The notes beneath the pieces were generated by a model that ran no database searches, was not told the origin of the DNA, and worked only from the letters and a program-made list of their open reading frames with translations. DNA of 64,000 nucleotides from the NCBI GenBank assembly GCA_964388955.1, contig CAYMCO010000028.1:1-64000 (forward strand), written 5' to 3'. Below, in pieces: positions 50,586-59,541 of the stretch. Positions within the stretch are counted from its first letter, which is position 1; each line of letters starts with the position of its first letter. The translations under genes were made by a program, and so were the position numbers. The DNA is from CAYMCO01 sp964388955. GTDB lineage: Bacteria; Chloroflexota; Anaerolineae; Anaerolineales; E44-bin32.

Positions 50586-51791
50586 ATGGATCTGGAAGCG
50601 CTGGGCGAACTGGTGGAAGAGAACGACACGAAGCTGCTGCTGTTGGTGATGGACGGCTTGGGTGGGCTGCCCATGCAAGTGGAGGGCAGGACTGAGTTGG
50701 AGGCCGCCAACACGCCGAACCTGGACGCACTGGCCGCCGAGGGGATTTGTGGTCTGCACGAACCGGTGGGGCCGGGGATCACGCCCGGCAGCGGGCCATC
50801 GCATCTGGCGCTGTTCGGATACGACCCCGTGCGCTATAAGGTGGGCCGTGGGGTGCTATCTGCGCTGGGGATTGACTTCGATTTGCAGCCCGGGGATGTC
50901 GCGGCGCGAGGAAATTTCTGTACCATCGATGAGACCGGGCGGGTGATGGATCGGCGGGCAGGACGGATTCCCACAGAGAAGAACGAAGAACTCTGTGAGA
51001 TCCTCCGCCGGATTGAGCTTCCGGGCGTGAAGATCTTTGTCGATACGGTCAAAGAGTACCGCTTCCTGCTGGTGCTGCGCGGCGAAGACCTGGCAGGGGA
51101 GGTGGCCGACACCGATCCTCAGGATGTGGGAAAGATGCCCCTGCCCGCGGAAGCGCTGGATCCGAGTGCAAATCGCACCGCCGAACTGGTCCAGGCTTTC
51201 GCGGACCGTGCACGGGAGCTATTGGCCGATCAACATCCGGCGAACATGGTGCTGCTCCGCGGCTTCTCAAGTCCTCCCCGATGGCCTCTATTCACTGACG
51301 TCTTTCAGCTCCGTGCGGCCGCGATCGCAGGATATCCGATGTACCGGGGGGTAGCCAAACTGGTGGGGATGGCGGTCCTTGAAACCAGCGCGGAAGTCCC
51401 GGAGGAGGTTGGAGTTCTCGAGGAGAATTGGCCGGAGGGCGACTTCTTCTACCTGCACGTCAAGCGCACCGACAGTGCGGGGGAAGATGGGGATTTCGAC
51501 CGCAAGGTGGCGCTGATTGAAGAAGTAGACGCGCAAGTCCCGCGCATCATGGATCTGAATCCAGATGTGGTCGTTGTGACCGGAGATCATTCGACTCCTT
51601 CCCGCATTCGCTACCATAGCTGGCATCCGGTGCCAGCACTGCTGTGGTCCCCCATCTGCCGTCAGGATGGGGTCCGGGCGTTCTCGGAATCGGCCTGTCT
51701 GCAAGGGGGCCTGGGACCCCGCTTTCCCGCAACCGACCTGATGCCCCTGGCGATGGCGAATGCGCGCCGGCTGGAGAAATACGGGGCCTGA
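50586..51791 (+). CDS. apgM: 2,3-Bisphosphoglycerate-independent phosphoglycerate mutase, archaeal type
   Basis: 401-residue glycolytic enzyme interconverting 3- and 2-phosphoglycerate. The alkaline-phosphatase superfamily features are visible: LLLLVMDGLGGLP (metal Asp, ~18-30), GPGITPGSGPSHLALFGYDP (serine nucleophile region, ~58-77), HVKRTDSAGEDGDFDRK near 300 and VVVTGDHSTPSRI (metal Asp-His) near 330. The short length and these blocks separate ApgM from the longer GpmI. It is the first of a plus-strand set running into the carotenoid genes. GAGAGGG lies 10 bp upstream of the ATG. Confidence 0.95.
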   Translation: MDLEALGELVEENDTKLLLLVMDGLGGLPMQVEGRTELEAANTPNLDALAAEGICGLHEPVGPGITPGSGPSHLALFGYDPVRYKVGRGVLSALGIDFDLQPGDVAARGNFCTIDETGRVMDRRAGRIPTEKNEELCEILRRIELPGVKIFVDTVKEYRFLLVLRGEDLAGEVADTDPQDVGKMPLPAEALDPSANRTAELVQAFADRARELLADQHPANMVLLRGFSSPPRWPLFTDVFQLRAAAIAGYPMYRGVAKLVGMAVLETSAEVPEEVGVLEENWPEGDFFYLHVKRTDSAGEDGDFDRKVALIEEVDAQVPRIMDLNPDVVVVTGDHSTPSRIRYHSWHPVPALLWSPICRQDGVRAFSESACLQGGLGPRFPATDLMPLAMANARRLEKYGA

Positions 51792-51796
51792 CCTCG

Positions 51797-51991
51797 ACGC
51801 CCATACCTCCCCATCAGCCCCGCCTGAGCCAGGATGTGTCCGTCAACCGCCTCCAGCACGCGGCTCCGGGTTGCGCCGGGCGGGATGCCCAGCTCTGTTT
51901 CGATGGCGTACAACCTGAAGCAGTAGCTGTCAATGCTGCCCGCCGGCGGGCAGGATCCTTCGTACTTTCTCGGAACACCTTTGGCCTGGCC
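51797..51991 (-). pseudogene. C-terminal fragment of a YbhB/YbcL (PEBP) family protein
   Basis: On the minus strand the frame after a TGA at 51992-51994 reads GQAKGV, then KYEGSCPPAGS, FRLYAIETELGIPPGATRS, VLEAVDGHILAQAGLMGRYG. This matches the C-terminal half of phosphatidylethanolamine-binding proteins, where homologues read GPCPP-x-G, FRLYALDTEL, PPGATR and GHVLA. The N-terminal half is missing and the frame lacks its own stop before running antisense into apgM. It is convergent with apgM. The rest of 51992-52141 shows no gene. Confidence 0.65.
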
Positions 51992-52141
51992 TCAAATCAC
52001 AGCCCTGCAAAGGCCGGTTGGCGGGCGCCACGACTGCCCGGATGGCCAGGCCCAGCACTATCGCGATGCATATTCAATCTGGATCGCAAGCCGGCTATTC
52101 TGTACATGGCGAACGAGGGGTCTCCGACAGGGAAGGATTGG

Positions 52142-53686
52142 ATGAAGACAGGGAAGATTGTAGTCATCGGTGCTGGAATTGGCGGGATCGCCACCGCAGC
52201 TAGGTTGGCCCGCGCTGGTTTCGAGGTGACTGTTCTGGAGAAGAACGCGCACCCGGGGGGCCGCTGTGGCCAACTTGAGGTTAAGGGGCACACTTTTGAC
52301 ACAGGCGCCACGCTGTACCTCATGCCGGATGTGTACGCGCAGGCATTCGGCGAACTGGGCGAGCGGATTGAAGACCACTTGAAGCTGAATCGGGTCGATC
52401 CGACCTATCATCTCCACTTCCCAGACGGGTCAAAACTGGAACTGACATCTGACCTCATGGAAATGAACCGCCAGATGGAGGCCATCGAGTCCGGAAGCTT
52501 TGACTCTCTGCTGCGCTACCTGAGAGAGGCGAAGGGCCACTACGATCTGTCCATGGAGCGCTTGGTGTCACGGGAGTTCCGGACCTTCTTCAGCTTCTTC
52601 AATCCGTCCAACCTTCTGCTCTTCCTCCGCTTGCGGGCCCTCCAAAATCACGTCAAGCATGTGGAACAGTTCTTTGATGATCCCCGACTCCAGATCGCAT
52701 TCGCATTTCAGAACATGTACATGGGGCTAAATCCCTTTGAGGCTCCCGCGACGTATTCCTTTCTGCAGTACACGGAGCTGGCCGAGGGGATATGGTATCC
52801 CCAAGGGGGAATGCACCAGGTCGTGCGCGCCCTGGTCCGTCTAGCGGAGGCGAAGGGAGTCCAGTTCGAATATCGCACACCGGTGGAACGGATCCAGGTG
52901 AGTGGGGATCGCACGACCGGGGTGTTGACGAGTGAGGGTGCGCACTGGCCGGCAGATATCGTCGTCGCGAATGCCGATCTGCCATATGTCTATCGGAATC
53001 TGTTGCCCCCGGGGCAGGCCACGGACCGCCTTGATGGGGCCGAATATGGCTGTTCGACGATCATGTTCTATTGGGGCCTGGATCGTCGCTATCCGGAGTT
53101 CGGGTCCCATAACTTGTTCCTGCCCCATATCGGCAGGGAGGGTTTTGATCCCATCTTTGACGACGGGAATATGCCCAGGAGCCCGAACTTCTACATGCAT
53201 ATCCCTTCGAGGTCGGATCCCGCCATGGCCCCGGAGGGGGGAGAGACGGTCACGATTGCCATCCCTGTCCCAAACATCAATCCGTCCGCGCCGCGGGATT
53301 GGTCCGGCGAGCGAGACAGGATGCGCGCGAGCGTGATCTCCCAGCTCGAGGCGGCCGGCATGTCTGGCCTGGAAGGGCACATCCGGGTGGAGAGAACTGG
53401 GACTCCCCTTGATTGGCAGCGACGCTTCAACTTGGTCCGAGGATCGACCCACGGGCTGAGTCACCGATTGTCTCAGATGGGCTACCTCCGGCCCGGCTAC
53501 AAGCATGCGCGGATCCGCAACCTCTACTTTGTAGGGGCGAGCACACATCCGGGCACGGGCTTGCCGAGCGTTCTGATTTCCGCTCGGAACCTCACCCGGC
53601 GGGTGCTGGATGACTTGCCTGTTCGCGATAGACGCGGATACAGCGCGCGGGTGGATCGGCGACGTGGCCTGCCCGCCGGGGCATAG
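52142..53686 (+). CDS. crtI: Phytoene desaturase-type carotenoid flavoprotein
   Basis: 514-residue FAD enzyme of the CrtI family. The N-terminal dinucleotide motif is VVIGAGIGGIATAARLARAG (~6-25), then VLEKNAHPGGRCGQ and FDTGATLYLMP. The C-terminal family signature appears as NLYFVGASTHPGTGLPSVL near 458-476, followed by SARNLTRR. It would introduce double bases into phytoene, using oxygen or quinone as acceptor. ATG 52142 with GGAAGGA upstream was chosen over an ATG 36 bp before it. Length is slightly over that of typical CrtI (490). It overlaps no gene and is followed 53 bp later by phytoene synthase. Confidence 0.92.
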   Translation: MKTGKIVVIGAGIGGIATAARLARAGFEVTVLEKNAHPGGRCGQLEVKGHTFDTGATLYLMPDVYAQAFGELGERIEDHLKLNRVDPTYHLHFPDGSKLELTSDLMEMNRQMEAIESGSFDSLLRYLREAKGHYDLSMERLVSREFRTFFSFFNPSNLLLFLRLRALQNHVKHVEQFFDDPRLQIAFAFQNMYMGLNPFEAPATYSFLQYTELAEGIWYPQGGMHQVVRALVRLAEAKGVQFEYRTPVERIQVSGDRTTGVLTSEGAHWPADIVVANADLPYVYRNLLPPGQATDRLDGAEYGCSTIMFYWGLDRRYPEFGSHNLFLPHIGREGFDPIFDDGNMPRSPNFYMHIPSRSDPAMAPEGGETVTIAIPVPNINPSAPRDWSGERDRMRASVISQLEAAGMSGLEGHIRVERTGTPLDWQRRFNLVRGSTHGLSHRLSQMGYLRPGYKHARIRNLYFVGASTHPGTGLPSVLISARNLTRRVLDDLPVRDRRGYSARVDRRRGLPAGA

Positions 53687-53739
53687 AGAGGTGCGCTTTG
53701 GCCCCGCGAAGGAGGCGGGAGGGGAAAACGGAGAGATCG

Positions 53740-54735
53740 ATGAGTGAAACGCTGGCGGAAGAAGTGACCAAGAAGGGCAGCAGGCAGACCTACTGGACGA
53801 TCCGTCTGCTGGTCGATCGAGATCTGCAGGAAGAGTGTTTCAGGGCCTACGCTTATTTTCGTTGGGCGGACGATGTCATCGACGTAGGCTTGGAGAATCG
53901 GGCGGATCGCGTCGCCTTCATGCGGAGACAGCGCAAGCTGCTCAGGGGAGCGGAAAATGCGGATTTGCCGCCGCATCTGACAGCCGAGGAGCGCATGCTC
54001 CTCGAATTGGTGAGAGGCGAGCGCCGGGGGAATTCTGGACTGCGTTCCTATATCAACCATTTCATGGCTGTGCTGGAATTCGACGCACATCGCAAGGGCG
54101 AGAAGATCCGCGCGGAAGAGCTGGAGGCTTATTCAGCACAACTGGCGCAAGCCGTCACTGACGGAATCCACTACTTCATCGGCAATCGCCGGCCCAGCTC
54201 GATGACAGAGAATCGCTACCTCGCCGTCACTGCTGCACATATTACGCACATGTTGCGCGATGCCAAGGAAGATGCCCTCGTCGGCTATGTTAACATCCCC
54301 GAGGATCGCTTGGACGGATATATCGTCGGAACTGATCTGCCGCAGGGCCCGGAAATGATCGCTTGGATCAAAGAAAGAGTCAAATTGGCGCGGAAATACT
54401 TTCGGAAGGGGGAGGAGTATTTCGATGGCTTGCCGATGCTGCGGCTCAAACTGGCAGGCTTCTGGTACGTCTCTCGCTATGATTTTGTCCTAACAACCAT
54501 CGAAGAGGATGGATATCGGCTCCGCGAATCTTACGAGATCCGCGCTCCGATCTCATTCTGGTTGAACATCGCTTGGGGCACGGCGAAGGTGATCCTGCTC
54601 CACTTGTTTGGCGTGTTCTCCAGGCGCAGTCGTTCGGCGGCATCGGAATTGGGCACTGTGGGCGAAGGGCCAGTCTTCAAACTCATGCCAGGTGCGCCAG
54701 ATTTCCCGATACAAGGCCGCCCGACCGGCAGGTGA
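53740..54735 (+). CDS. crtB: Phytoene/squalene synthase
   Basis: 331-residue prenyltransferase. The first Asp-rich motif is FRWADDVIDVG (~42-50) and the second is MLRDAKEDALVGYVNIPEDR (~170-189). Between them are the segments typical of the trans-isoprenyl synthase head-to-head group. Two GGPP would be condensed to phytoene; a squalene or other product cannot be excluded, but the adjacent crtI favours phytoene. The C-terminus (FFxxL-like helices, then a serine/arginine-rich tail) is longer than usual. The start is ATG 53740 with GGAGAG upstream; a TTG at 53698 is less likely. Confidence 0.9.
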   Translation: MSETLAEEVTKKGSRQTYWTIRLLVDRDLQEECFRAYAYFRWADDVIDVGLENRADRVAFMRRQRKLLRGAENADLPPHLTAEERMLLELVRGERRGNSGLRSYINHFMAVLEFDAHRKGEKIRAEELEAYSAQLAQAVTDGIHYFIGNRRPSSMTENRYLAVTAAHITHMLRDAKEDALVGYVNIPEDRLDGYIVGTDLPQGPEMIAWIKERVKLARKYFRKGEEYFDGLPMLRLKLAGFWYVSRYDFVLTTIEEDGYRLRESYEIRAPISFWLNIAWGTAKVILLHLFGVFSRRSRSAASELGTVGEGPVFKLMPGAPDFPIQGRPTGR

Positions 54736-54793
54736 ATCCCGACCTCCTTCCCGGCTGCATGCTCACTTGATCCTTGAACGGGATGCGATGGGC

Positions 54794-56215
54794 TTAGAGG
54801 GGTTTCCGCTTCAAGGCGGTGCGCGCGGCATGAAAGCCACACATGCCGTGGACGCCACCCCCGGGCGGGGTTGAAGAGGAGCATAGGAAGCAACTTGTGC
54901 CCGGGATAACGTACGGATTCAAACGCGGCACGGGGCGTGTGAACAACTGCCGTATGTCTTGGACCCCGCCGTTGATATCCCCGCCCACATAGTTCGGATT
55001 GTAGGCCTCAATCTTCTGGGAGTTCATCGTATGGCGGGCGAGGATTCGATCGCGGAAACCGGGAGCAAAGCGCTCAATTTGCGACTCGATTTGTACGGTC
55101 ATATCCCGCCGGGAACCGCTGGGCACGTGGCAGTATGCCCAGGCAGTGTGCTTGCCCATCGGTGCGCGAGTCGCGTCGAACTGGCTCTGCTGCACAAAGA
55201 TCACGAAAGGGTGGTCCGGATGTTCCCCCCGCCAGACCTTCCGCTCCGAATCCGAAATCTCCTCCAGGGTGCCTCCCAGGTGAAGGGTGCCGGCCCGCCG
55301 GGCTGCTTCGGCCAGCCAGGGCGCGGGGGATTCCAGCGCATAATCCACCTTGAAAACACCCACACCGTAGCGATACCGGGCCAACTGCGCCCGATAGCTC
55401 CAAGGCAGCTCTAAGCCGGCGATACCCAGGATTTGCCTTGGAGTCAGGTCGAAGAGGACTGCCTTGGCCGGGGGGATATCATCCAAGCCGTGCACCCAAT
55501 GCCCGGTGCGGATCTCGCCGCCCAGTGAGGTGAAGATCGCGGCGAGCGCGAAGCTCAGGTTCTGCGATCCCCCTCGGACCATGGGCCAGCCCGCCGAGTG
55601 AGCGAGAAGCGCCTCGACCAGTGCGATGGACGCCGTTCCAGGAGATTCCAGAGGCAGCATAGAGTGAGCGGTCAGGCCGCCGAACAGGGCGCGCGCCTCA
55701 GGGCTTTCGAACCTGGACCTCGCCAGGCCTGCCCCGGAGCGCAGGGCGGATAGCGCGAAGCGGGCGAAGAGCGCAGGGTGACTGGGAATGCGCAGCGGTC
55801 CGAGCGTGTCCAAGATCAGCGGTTCCCAACCGGCCACCAGCGGGGAAAACAAACGCTGATAGTTGCTGCTATCCTCCCGCAACCCGGCCGCCGTGTCGGC
55901 CAGTGAACGATACAGCGCCACTGCGCGCCCGTCATCCAGCGGGTGCGCGAGAGGCAGCGGTGGATGCACCAGTTCGAGGCCGTGCTCGCCTAGAGGTAGA
56001 CCCCTAAGGAAAGGGGATCCTCGCGCGAAGGGGTGGATGGCTGAGCACACGTCGTGCCTGAAGCCGGGCAGGGTGAGTTCATCGGTGCGAGTCCCACCTC
56101 CTATCTGCTCCCGCCCTTCGATCAGCAGGGTCTGGAGCCCGGCTCGCGCCAGGGTGATGCCGGCGGCGAGGCCGTTTGGGCCGGATCCCACGACAACGGC
56201 GTCATACCCAGCCAA
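54794..56215 (-). CDS. Phytoene desaturase-like NAD(P)/FAD oxidoreductase
   Basis: 473-residue FAD protein related to CrtI but diverged. It starts DAVVVGSGPNGLAAGITLAR, then LLIEGREQIGGGTRTDELTL, and ends with CFLCSSSTPPGGGVHGMCG, a variant of the family C-terminal FAD contact. NPNYVGGDINGGVQDIRQL near 405-425 is also characteristic of this subgroup, which includes many enzymes of unknown substrate. TTG at 56215 follows GGGAGCAG. It is convergent with the synthase gene (58-bp gap). In a carotenoid locus it might be a further desaturase, an isomerase-like enzyme, or act on an unrelated lipid. Confidence 0.85.
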   Translation of the reverse strand: MAGYDAVVVGSGPNGLAAGITLARAGLQTLLIEGREQIGGGTRTDELTLPGFRHDVCSAIHPFARGSPFLRGLPLGEHGLELVHPPLPLAHPLDDGRAVALYRSLADTAAGLREDSSNYQRLFSPLVAGWEPLILDTLGPLRIPSHPALFARFALSALRSGAGLARSRFESPEARALFGGLTAHSMLPLESPGTASIALVEALLAHSAGWPMVRGGSQNLSFALAAIFTSLGGEIRTGHWVHGLDDIPPAKAVLFDLTPRQILGIAGLELPWSYRAQLARYRYGVGVFKVDYALESPAPWLAEAARRAGTLHLGGTLEEISDSERKVWRGEHPDHPFVIFVQQSQFDATRAPMGKHTAWAYCHVPSGSRRDMTVQIESQIERFAPGFRDRILARHTMNSQKIEAYNPNYVGGDINGGVQDIRQLFTRPVPRLNPYVIPGTSCFLCSSSTPPGGGVHGMCGFHAARTALKRKPL

Positions 56216-56708
56216 TAGAGCTGCTCCCTCTTTTCCATGTTGAGGCAGTTCTCGGCCCGCAGGTTCCTAAGCGGACCTACAGCGGCCCAGCCCCTCAGGG
56301 TCATACGCATCGTCCTCGAGCCCACAAGGCCTTGGGCAGCCGTGTGATCGGCGCGAACAGGGCCGAACGGATAGGCCGCGTTGATTCATGTTCTCCAATC
56401 CTTCACCATTCTAATCGAAGCAACTGTCGACCAACGCGCTGCGGTGCCTTTGCCCCCCTGAACCGAGGCCCTCCGCCAGCGATAACGGGGGGGCGGCCGC
56501 CCCGCCCCGGGGGGCGTTCTGGGCTCCCTTCATCCCCCTGATCCCATCGTCGCCAGGCTCCGGCAACAGATCCAGGTTGGTGACAAGGGCTTCTGAAAGA
56601 CGTCTGGGCGAAGCACAGACGGGCATGCCACGCCTCCCAAATCAATCGCATGCGGAGAGGCTGATCTGGTTGCCAATTCTCGGCTGGGGGGCTAGACTCC
56701 TCGCTTGC
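56216..56708. other. Divergent gap between flavoprotein and acyltransferase genes
   Basis: About 490 bp. On the minus strand TTAGAAT near 56410-56416 could be the -10 of the flavoprotein gene, with TTGGTC upstream at a poor 15-bp spacing. The stretch from 56577 can be read in frame with the acyltransferase gene, so its start may lie further upstream. No other gene seen. Confidence 0.4.
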
Positions 56709-57449
56709 ATGGAATTGCGAAGCCACGCCCCAAGCTATCCCCGCCGCCGGCTGCTGCGAGGTATGCTGAGGCAGTTGATAAATGCGGCTTTTCTGCTGAT
56801 GGCGGATCTGGAAATCCAGGGCCAGGAGAATCTCCCCGCCGGCGGTCCGCTGATCTTGGTCGCCAACCATTTCAGCTTCATCGATCCCGTGGCCATGATC
56901 CGGGCCACCCCCTGGCCACTGGAGTTCCTGGCGGGTTTCCGTATGCCCAACGCCCCGCCCATCGTGCGCTTCTTCCCCAGGCTTTGGGGTGTATTCCCGG
57001 TTCATCGGGGATCGGTCTCTCGGACCGCGCTGCGCTCGGCGGAAGCCATCCTCGTCCAGGGGGGGACCTTGGGCGTGTTCCCGGAGGGGGGCAACTGGGC
57101 GCAGGTGCTCCGGCCAGCCCGGCCCGGGGCGGCATATTTGGCCGCCAGAACGGGTTCTCCGATTCTTCCGATGGCCTTCACCGGACTGGTAGATCTATTT
57201 CCCAAGTTGCGCGCCGGGAAACGTTCCAGAGTGTTGATTCGCATCGGGGAGGCGTTCGGCCCGTTCTCCATCGAGGGCCGGGGTCGGGAGCGGCGTGAGC
57301 AGCTAGATCGGATCGGCCACCGCATCATGGAGCGCATCGCTCACCTGCTGCCGGACACGCTGCGAGGCCATTATGCGGATGATCCTGCGGTGCGTGAAGC
57401 CGCAAGAGGGACAGAAGTCTTCCCCTGGGATTCCGATCCCGAAAGATAG
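56709..57449 (+). CDS. 1-Acyl-glycerol-3-phosphate acyltransferase (PlsC-like)
   Basis: About 246-residue membrane-associated acyltransferase. Motif I is VANHFSFIDPVA (HxxxxD, ~52-63), motif II region GVFPVHRGSVSRTAL, motif III GTLGVFPEGGNWAQ (FPEG, ~123-136), motif IV SPILPMAFTG. All four blocks are present. It probably acylates lysophosphatidic acid, or another polyol. Next to carotenoid genes it might make acylated carotenoids; this is speculation. The start is uncertain: ATG 56709 is chosen because homologues begin close to the YPRRRLLR segment, but in-frame ATGs at 56577 and 56625 also exist. Confidence 0.8.
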   Translation: MELRSHAPSYPRRRLLRGMLRQLINAAFLLMADLEIQGQENLPAGGPLILVANHFSFIDPVAMIRATPWPLEFLAGFRMPNAPPIVRFFPRLWGVFPVHRGSVSRTALRSAEAILVQGGTLGVFPEGGNWAQVLRPARPGAAYLAARTGSPILPMAFTGLVDLFPKLRAGKRSRVLIRIGEAFGPFSIEGRGRERREQLDRIGHRIMERIAHLLPDTLRGHYADDPAVREAARGTEVFPWDSDPER

Positions 57450-57639
57450 GGCGGTTTGGCCTCCCAGAGCCATCTGCCTGGGCGCCTTTGCATTCGCGTT
57501 TCACCGGCGCTGAACCAGCGGCATGCCTTCGATCAACCGATGGGCTCTTCGCCAAGGGCCGCTCGTGGTCAGCATGCCGTCCCGCTACGGGCGACCGGGA
57601 CAGATTTGACATACCACCAGTTGAAGAGAGGTAATTGAG

Positions 57640-58971
57640 ATGGATACAGCTCCCCCCGTTTCCCTGAAAAAGCCGGCCACTTTCTCCACCCGACGGGAAC
57701 GGATCGCCTGGTATCTCTACGATTTCGGAAATTCCGCCTATGCGGCGGTGGTGCTGCTGGCGGTCTACTCGGCATATTTCAAGGAGGAAGTCGCCGGCGG
57801 GGCGGAAGGGTCCAGGCTTTGGGGCATTTCTTTGGGGATTGCCATGCTGACCGTGGCCATATCTTCGCCTATCCTGGGGGCGATCGCCGATTTCTCTAAA
57901 TTGAAGAAGCGCTTCTTGCTCTTCTACACGGCCTTGTCCTGCGTATTCACAGCCCTGTTGTTCTTCGTCGGGCCGGGAGATGTGGGAAAGGGCATGCTCT
58001 TCTTCGTGCTGGCGGAAATCGGATACCGCAGCGCCCAGGTTTTTTACAATTCACTCCTCCCCGAGATCGCCACAGAGGACCAGATCGGGAGCGTGTCTGG
58101 TCTTGGCTGGGCGATCGGCTCAGCGGGGGGCATCTTGTGCCTGGTCTTGATCCTGGCGCTAATCATGTTGATCGGCGGGGAGCTCATCGTGCGGCTTTCC
58201 CTTGCCATCACGGCCGTATATTACGGCGCGGCGAGCGTCCCCATTTTCCTCTGGGTGCGCGAGCGAGGAACCCCCCAGCCGATGCCGGCCGGGGAGAATA
58301 TCATCAGCGTGGGGTTCAAGCGCCTGGCCACCACTTTCCGCAAGGTGCGCAGGTACCGCCAATTCATCAAGTTCATGTTTGCGTTCCTGATCTATAACGA
58401 TGGAATCATTATGGCGCTGGATTTCGCGGCCATTTTGGGAGCGGTGCTCTTCGGCATGGATCAGCAGCAGCTCATCATGTTCATGATTCTGGTTCAAGTG
58501 ACGAGTGTCGGCGGCGCGTACCTGTTCGGTATATTGACGGATCGCATCGGCTCCAAGCGATCCCTGATCCTGTCTCTTCTGTTGATGATCGGTGCTGCGG
58601 CCTGGATGTTCTTCGCCCGGGGGATGACGGAGTTCCTTTGGATCGGCGCCCTGGCGGGATTCGCTTTGACGGGGGTTCAGTCCGTCAGCCGCGCCATCAT
58701 CAGTCTGTTCAGCCCCGCGGGTCAAAGCGCTGAGTTCTATGGCTTTTTCGCCGTGGCAGGTCGAACATCCTCGTTCATCGGGCCGACGATCTACGGGATC
58801 TTGGCGGCGGAAGCCGCCCTCTGGCTCCAGGCCAGGGGGCAGGCGCCCCTGATGGCGGAGCAGATTGGGCAGCGGGTGGCGATTCTCGCGGTCATCGTCT
58901 TCTTGGTTGCCGGGTTCGCTATGCTGCTCTTAGTGGATGAGCGGACGGCGAGGGAGCAGGCGAAGCTGTAG
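57640..58971 (+). CDS. MFS transporter, Atg22/UMF1-like
   Basis: 443-residue integral membrane protein with about 12 helices. It opens RIAWYLYDFGNSAYAAVVLL, the hallmark DFGNSAY of Atg22/UMF1 proteins, then AISSPILGAIADFSKLKKRF. A later EIGYRSAQVFYNSLLPEIAT and LTGVQSVSRAIISLFSPAGQ (~345-364) with EFYGFFAVAGRTSSFIGP are also diagnostic. In fungi Atg22 exports amino acids from the vacuole; bacterial substrates are unknown. AGAGAGGTAA precedes the ATG. It follows the acyltransferase by 190 bp on the same strand. Confidence 0.9.
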   Translation: MDTAPPVSLKKPATFSTRRERIAWYLYDFGNSAYAAVVLLAVYSAYFKEEVAGGAEGSRLWGISLGIAMLTVAISSPILGAIADFSKLKKRFLLFYTALSCVFTALLFFVGPGDVGKGMLFFVLAEIGYRSAQVFYNSLLPEIATEDQIGSVSGLGWAIGSAGGILCLVLILALIMLIGGELIVRLSLAITAVYYGAASVPIFLWVRERGTPQPMPAGENIISVGFKRLATTFRKVRRYRQFIKFMFAFLIYNDGIIMALDFAAILGAVLFGMDQQQLIMFMILVQVTSVGGAYLFGILTDRIGSKRSLILSLLLMIGAAAWMFFARGMTEFLWIGALAGFALTGVQSVSRAIISLFSPAGQSAEFYGFFAVAGRTSSFIGPTIYGILAAEAALWLQARGQAPLMAEQIGQRVAILAVIVFLVAGFAMLLLVDERTAREQAKL

Positions 58972-59397
58972 GCGGCCATATCCGTGGTCGAATTTATCCA
59001 CGGGAACCTCTTTCTGGGTCGCAGGCCTGATCAACAGAGGCGCGTCCGTGAAAGTGATCGAAGGCTATGTGCATGAGGAACTGCGCAAGTGTGATGATCT
59101 CTGACAGATGGCGCGTCGCGCGATTGGGCTCAGCGGATTGGCAATGACCCGGGTCGTCAGTCCCTCTGAGGCCGGTGGGGCCCCCAGGCTGGCGGGATGA
59201 GCACCTCCACGGCCCACTCGTAGCAGTCCTGATCCCGAACGATCAAGTTCAAGCTGAATGGGGGCAGCAGCGCGCCGTATTCATATCCTCGCATCCACGG
59301 ATCCCCAACACGCTTCTTTGTTCCTATGTTCCACCTCCATGATTGTCGTACTTCAAGATACGGTCCCACAAAGATCATCGCAGGGCGCCCACGTCAA
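58972..59397. other. Gap downstream of the Atg22-like gene
   Basis: About 425 bp. A short stretch on the plus strand near 59070-59160 reads, with one interrupting TGA, EELRKCDDL then QMARRAIGLSGLAMTRV. It vaguely recalls the C-terminus of magnesium-chelatase-like proteins, too weak to call. A 73-residue minus-strand frame at 59157-59378 has no family features. Confidence 0.35.
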
Positions 59398-59521
59398 CGT
59401 CATTGCGAGGCCCCCTTCGCAAGCTCAGGACGGGCTCCGGGCCGTGGTAATCATTCCATCGAAGAGGAATCCCCCTCTGCAAAAGATTGCCACGTCGGGC
59501 TTCGCTCTCCTTGCAGTGACG
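59398..59521. mobile_element. MITE-like inverted-repeat element (124 bp)
   Basis: Ends CGTCATTGCGAG (59398-59409) and CTTGCAGTGACG (59510-59521) are inverted repeats matching at 10 of 12 positions. The right arm continues inward as AGATTGCCACGTCGGGCTTC. It closely resembles a widespread family (CGTCATTGCGAGGAGCGAAG...GCAATGACG) found in Chloroflexi and other bacteria. No coding capacity. It lies just beyond the stop of the ATPase gene (59542, minus strand), where its hairpin could also shape the mRNA end. Confidence 0.6.
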
Positions 59522-59541
59522 ATGAGGGATGAAGTGTCGCT

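Noticed and set aside
59070..59160. Remnant of a magnesium-chelatase-like (ComM) C-terminus
   Set aside because: Only about 15 residues (QMARRAIGLSGLAMTRV) are similar and an in-frame stop interrupts them; too short to separate from chance.
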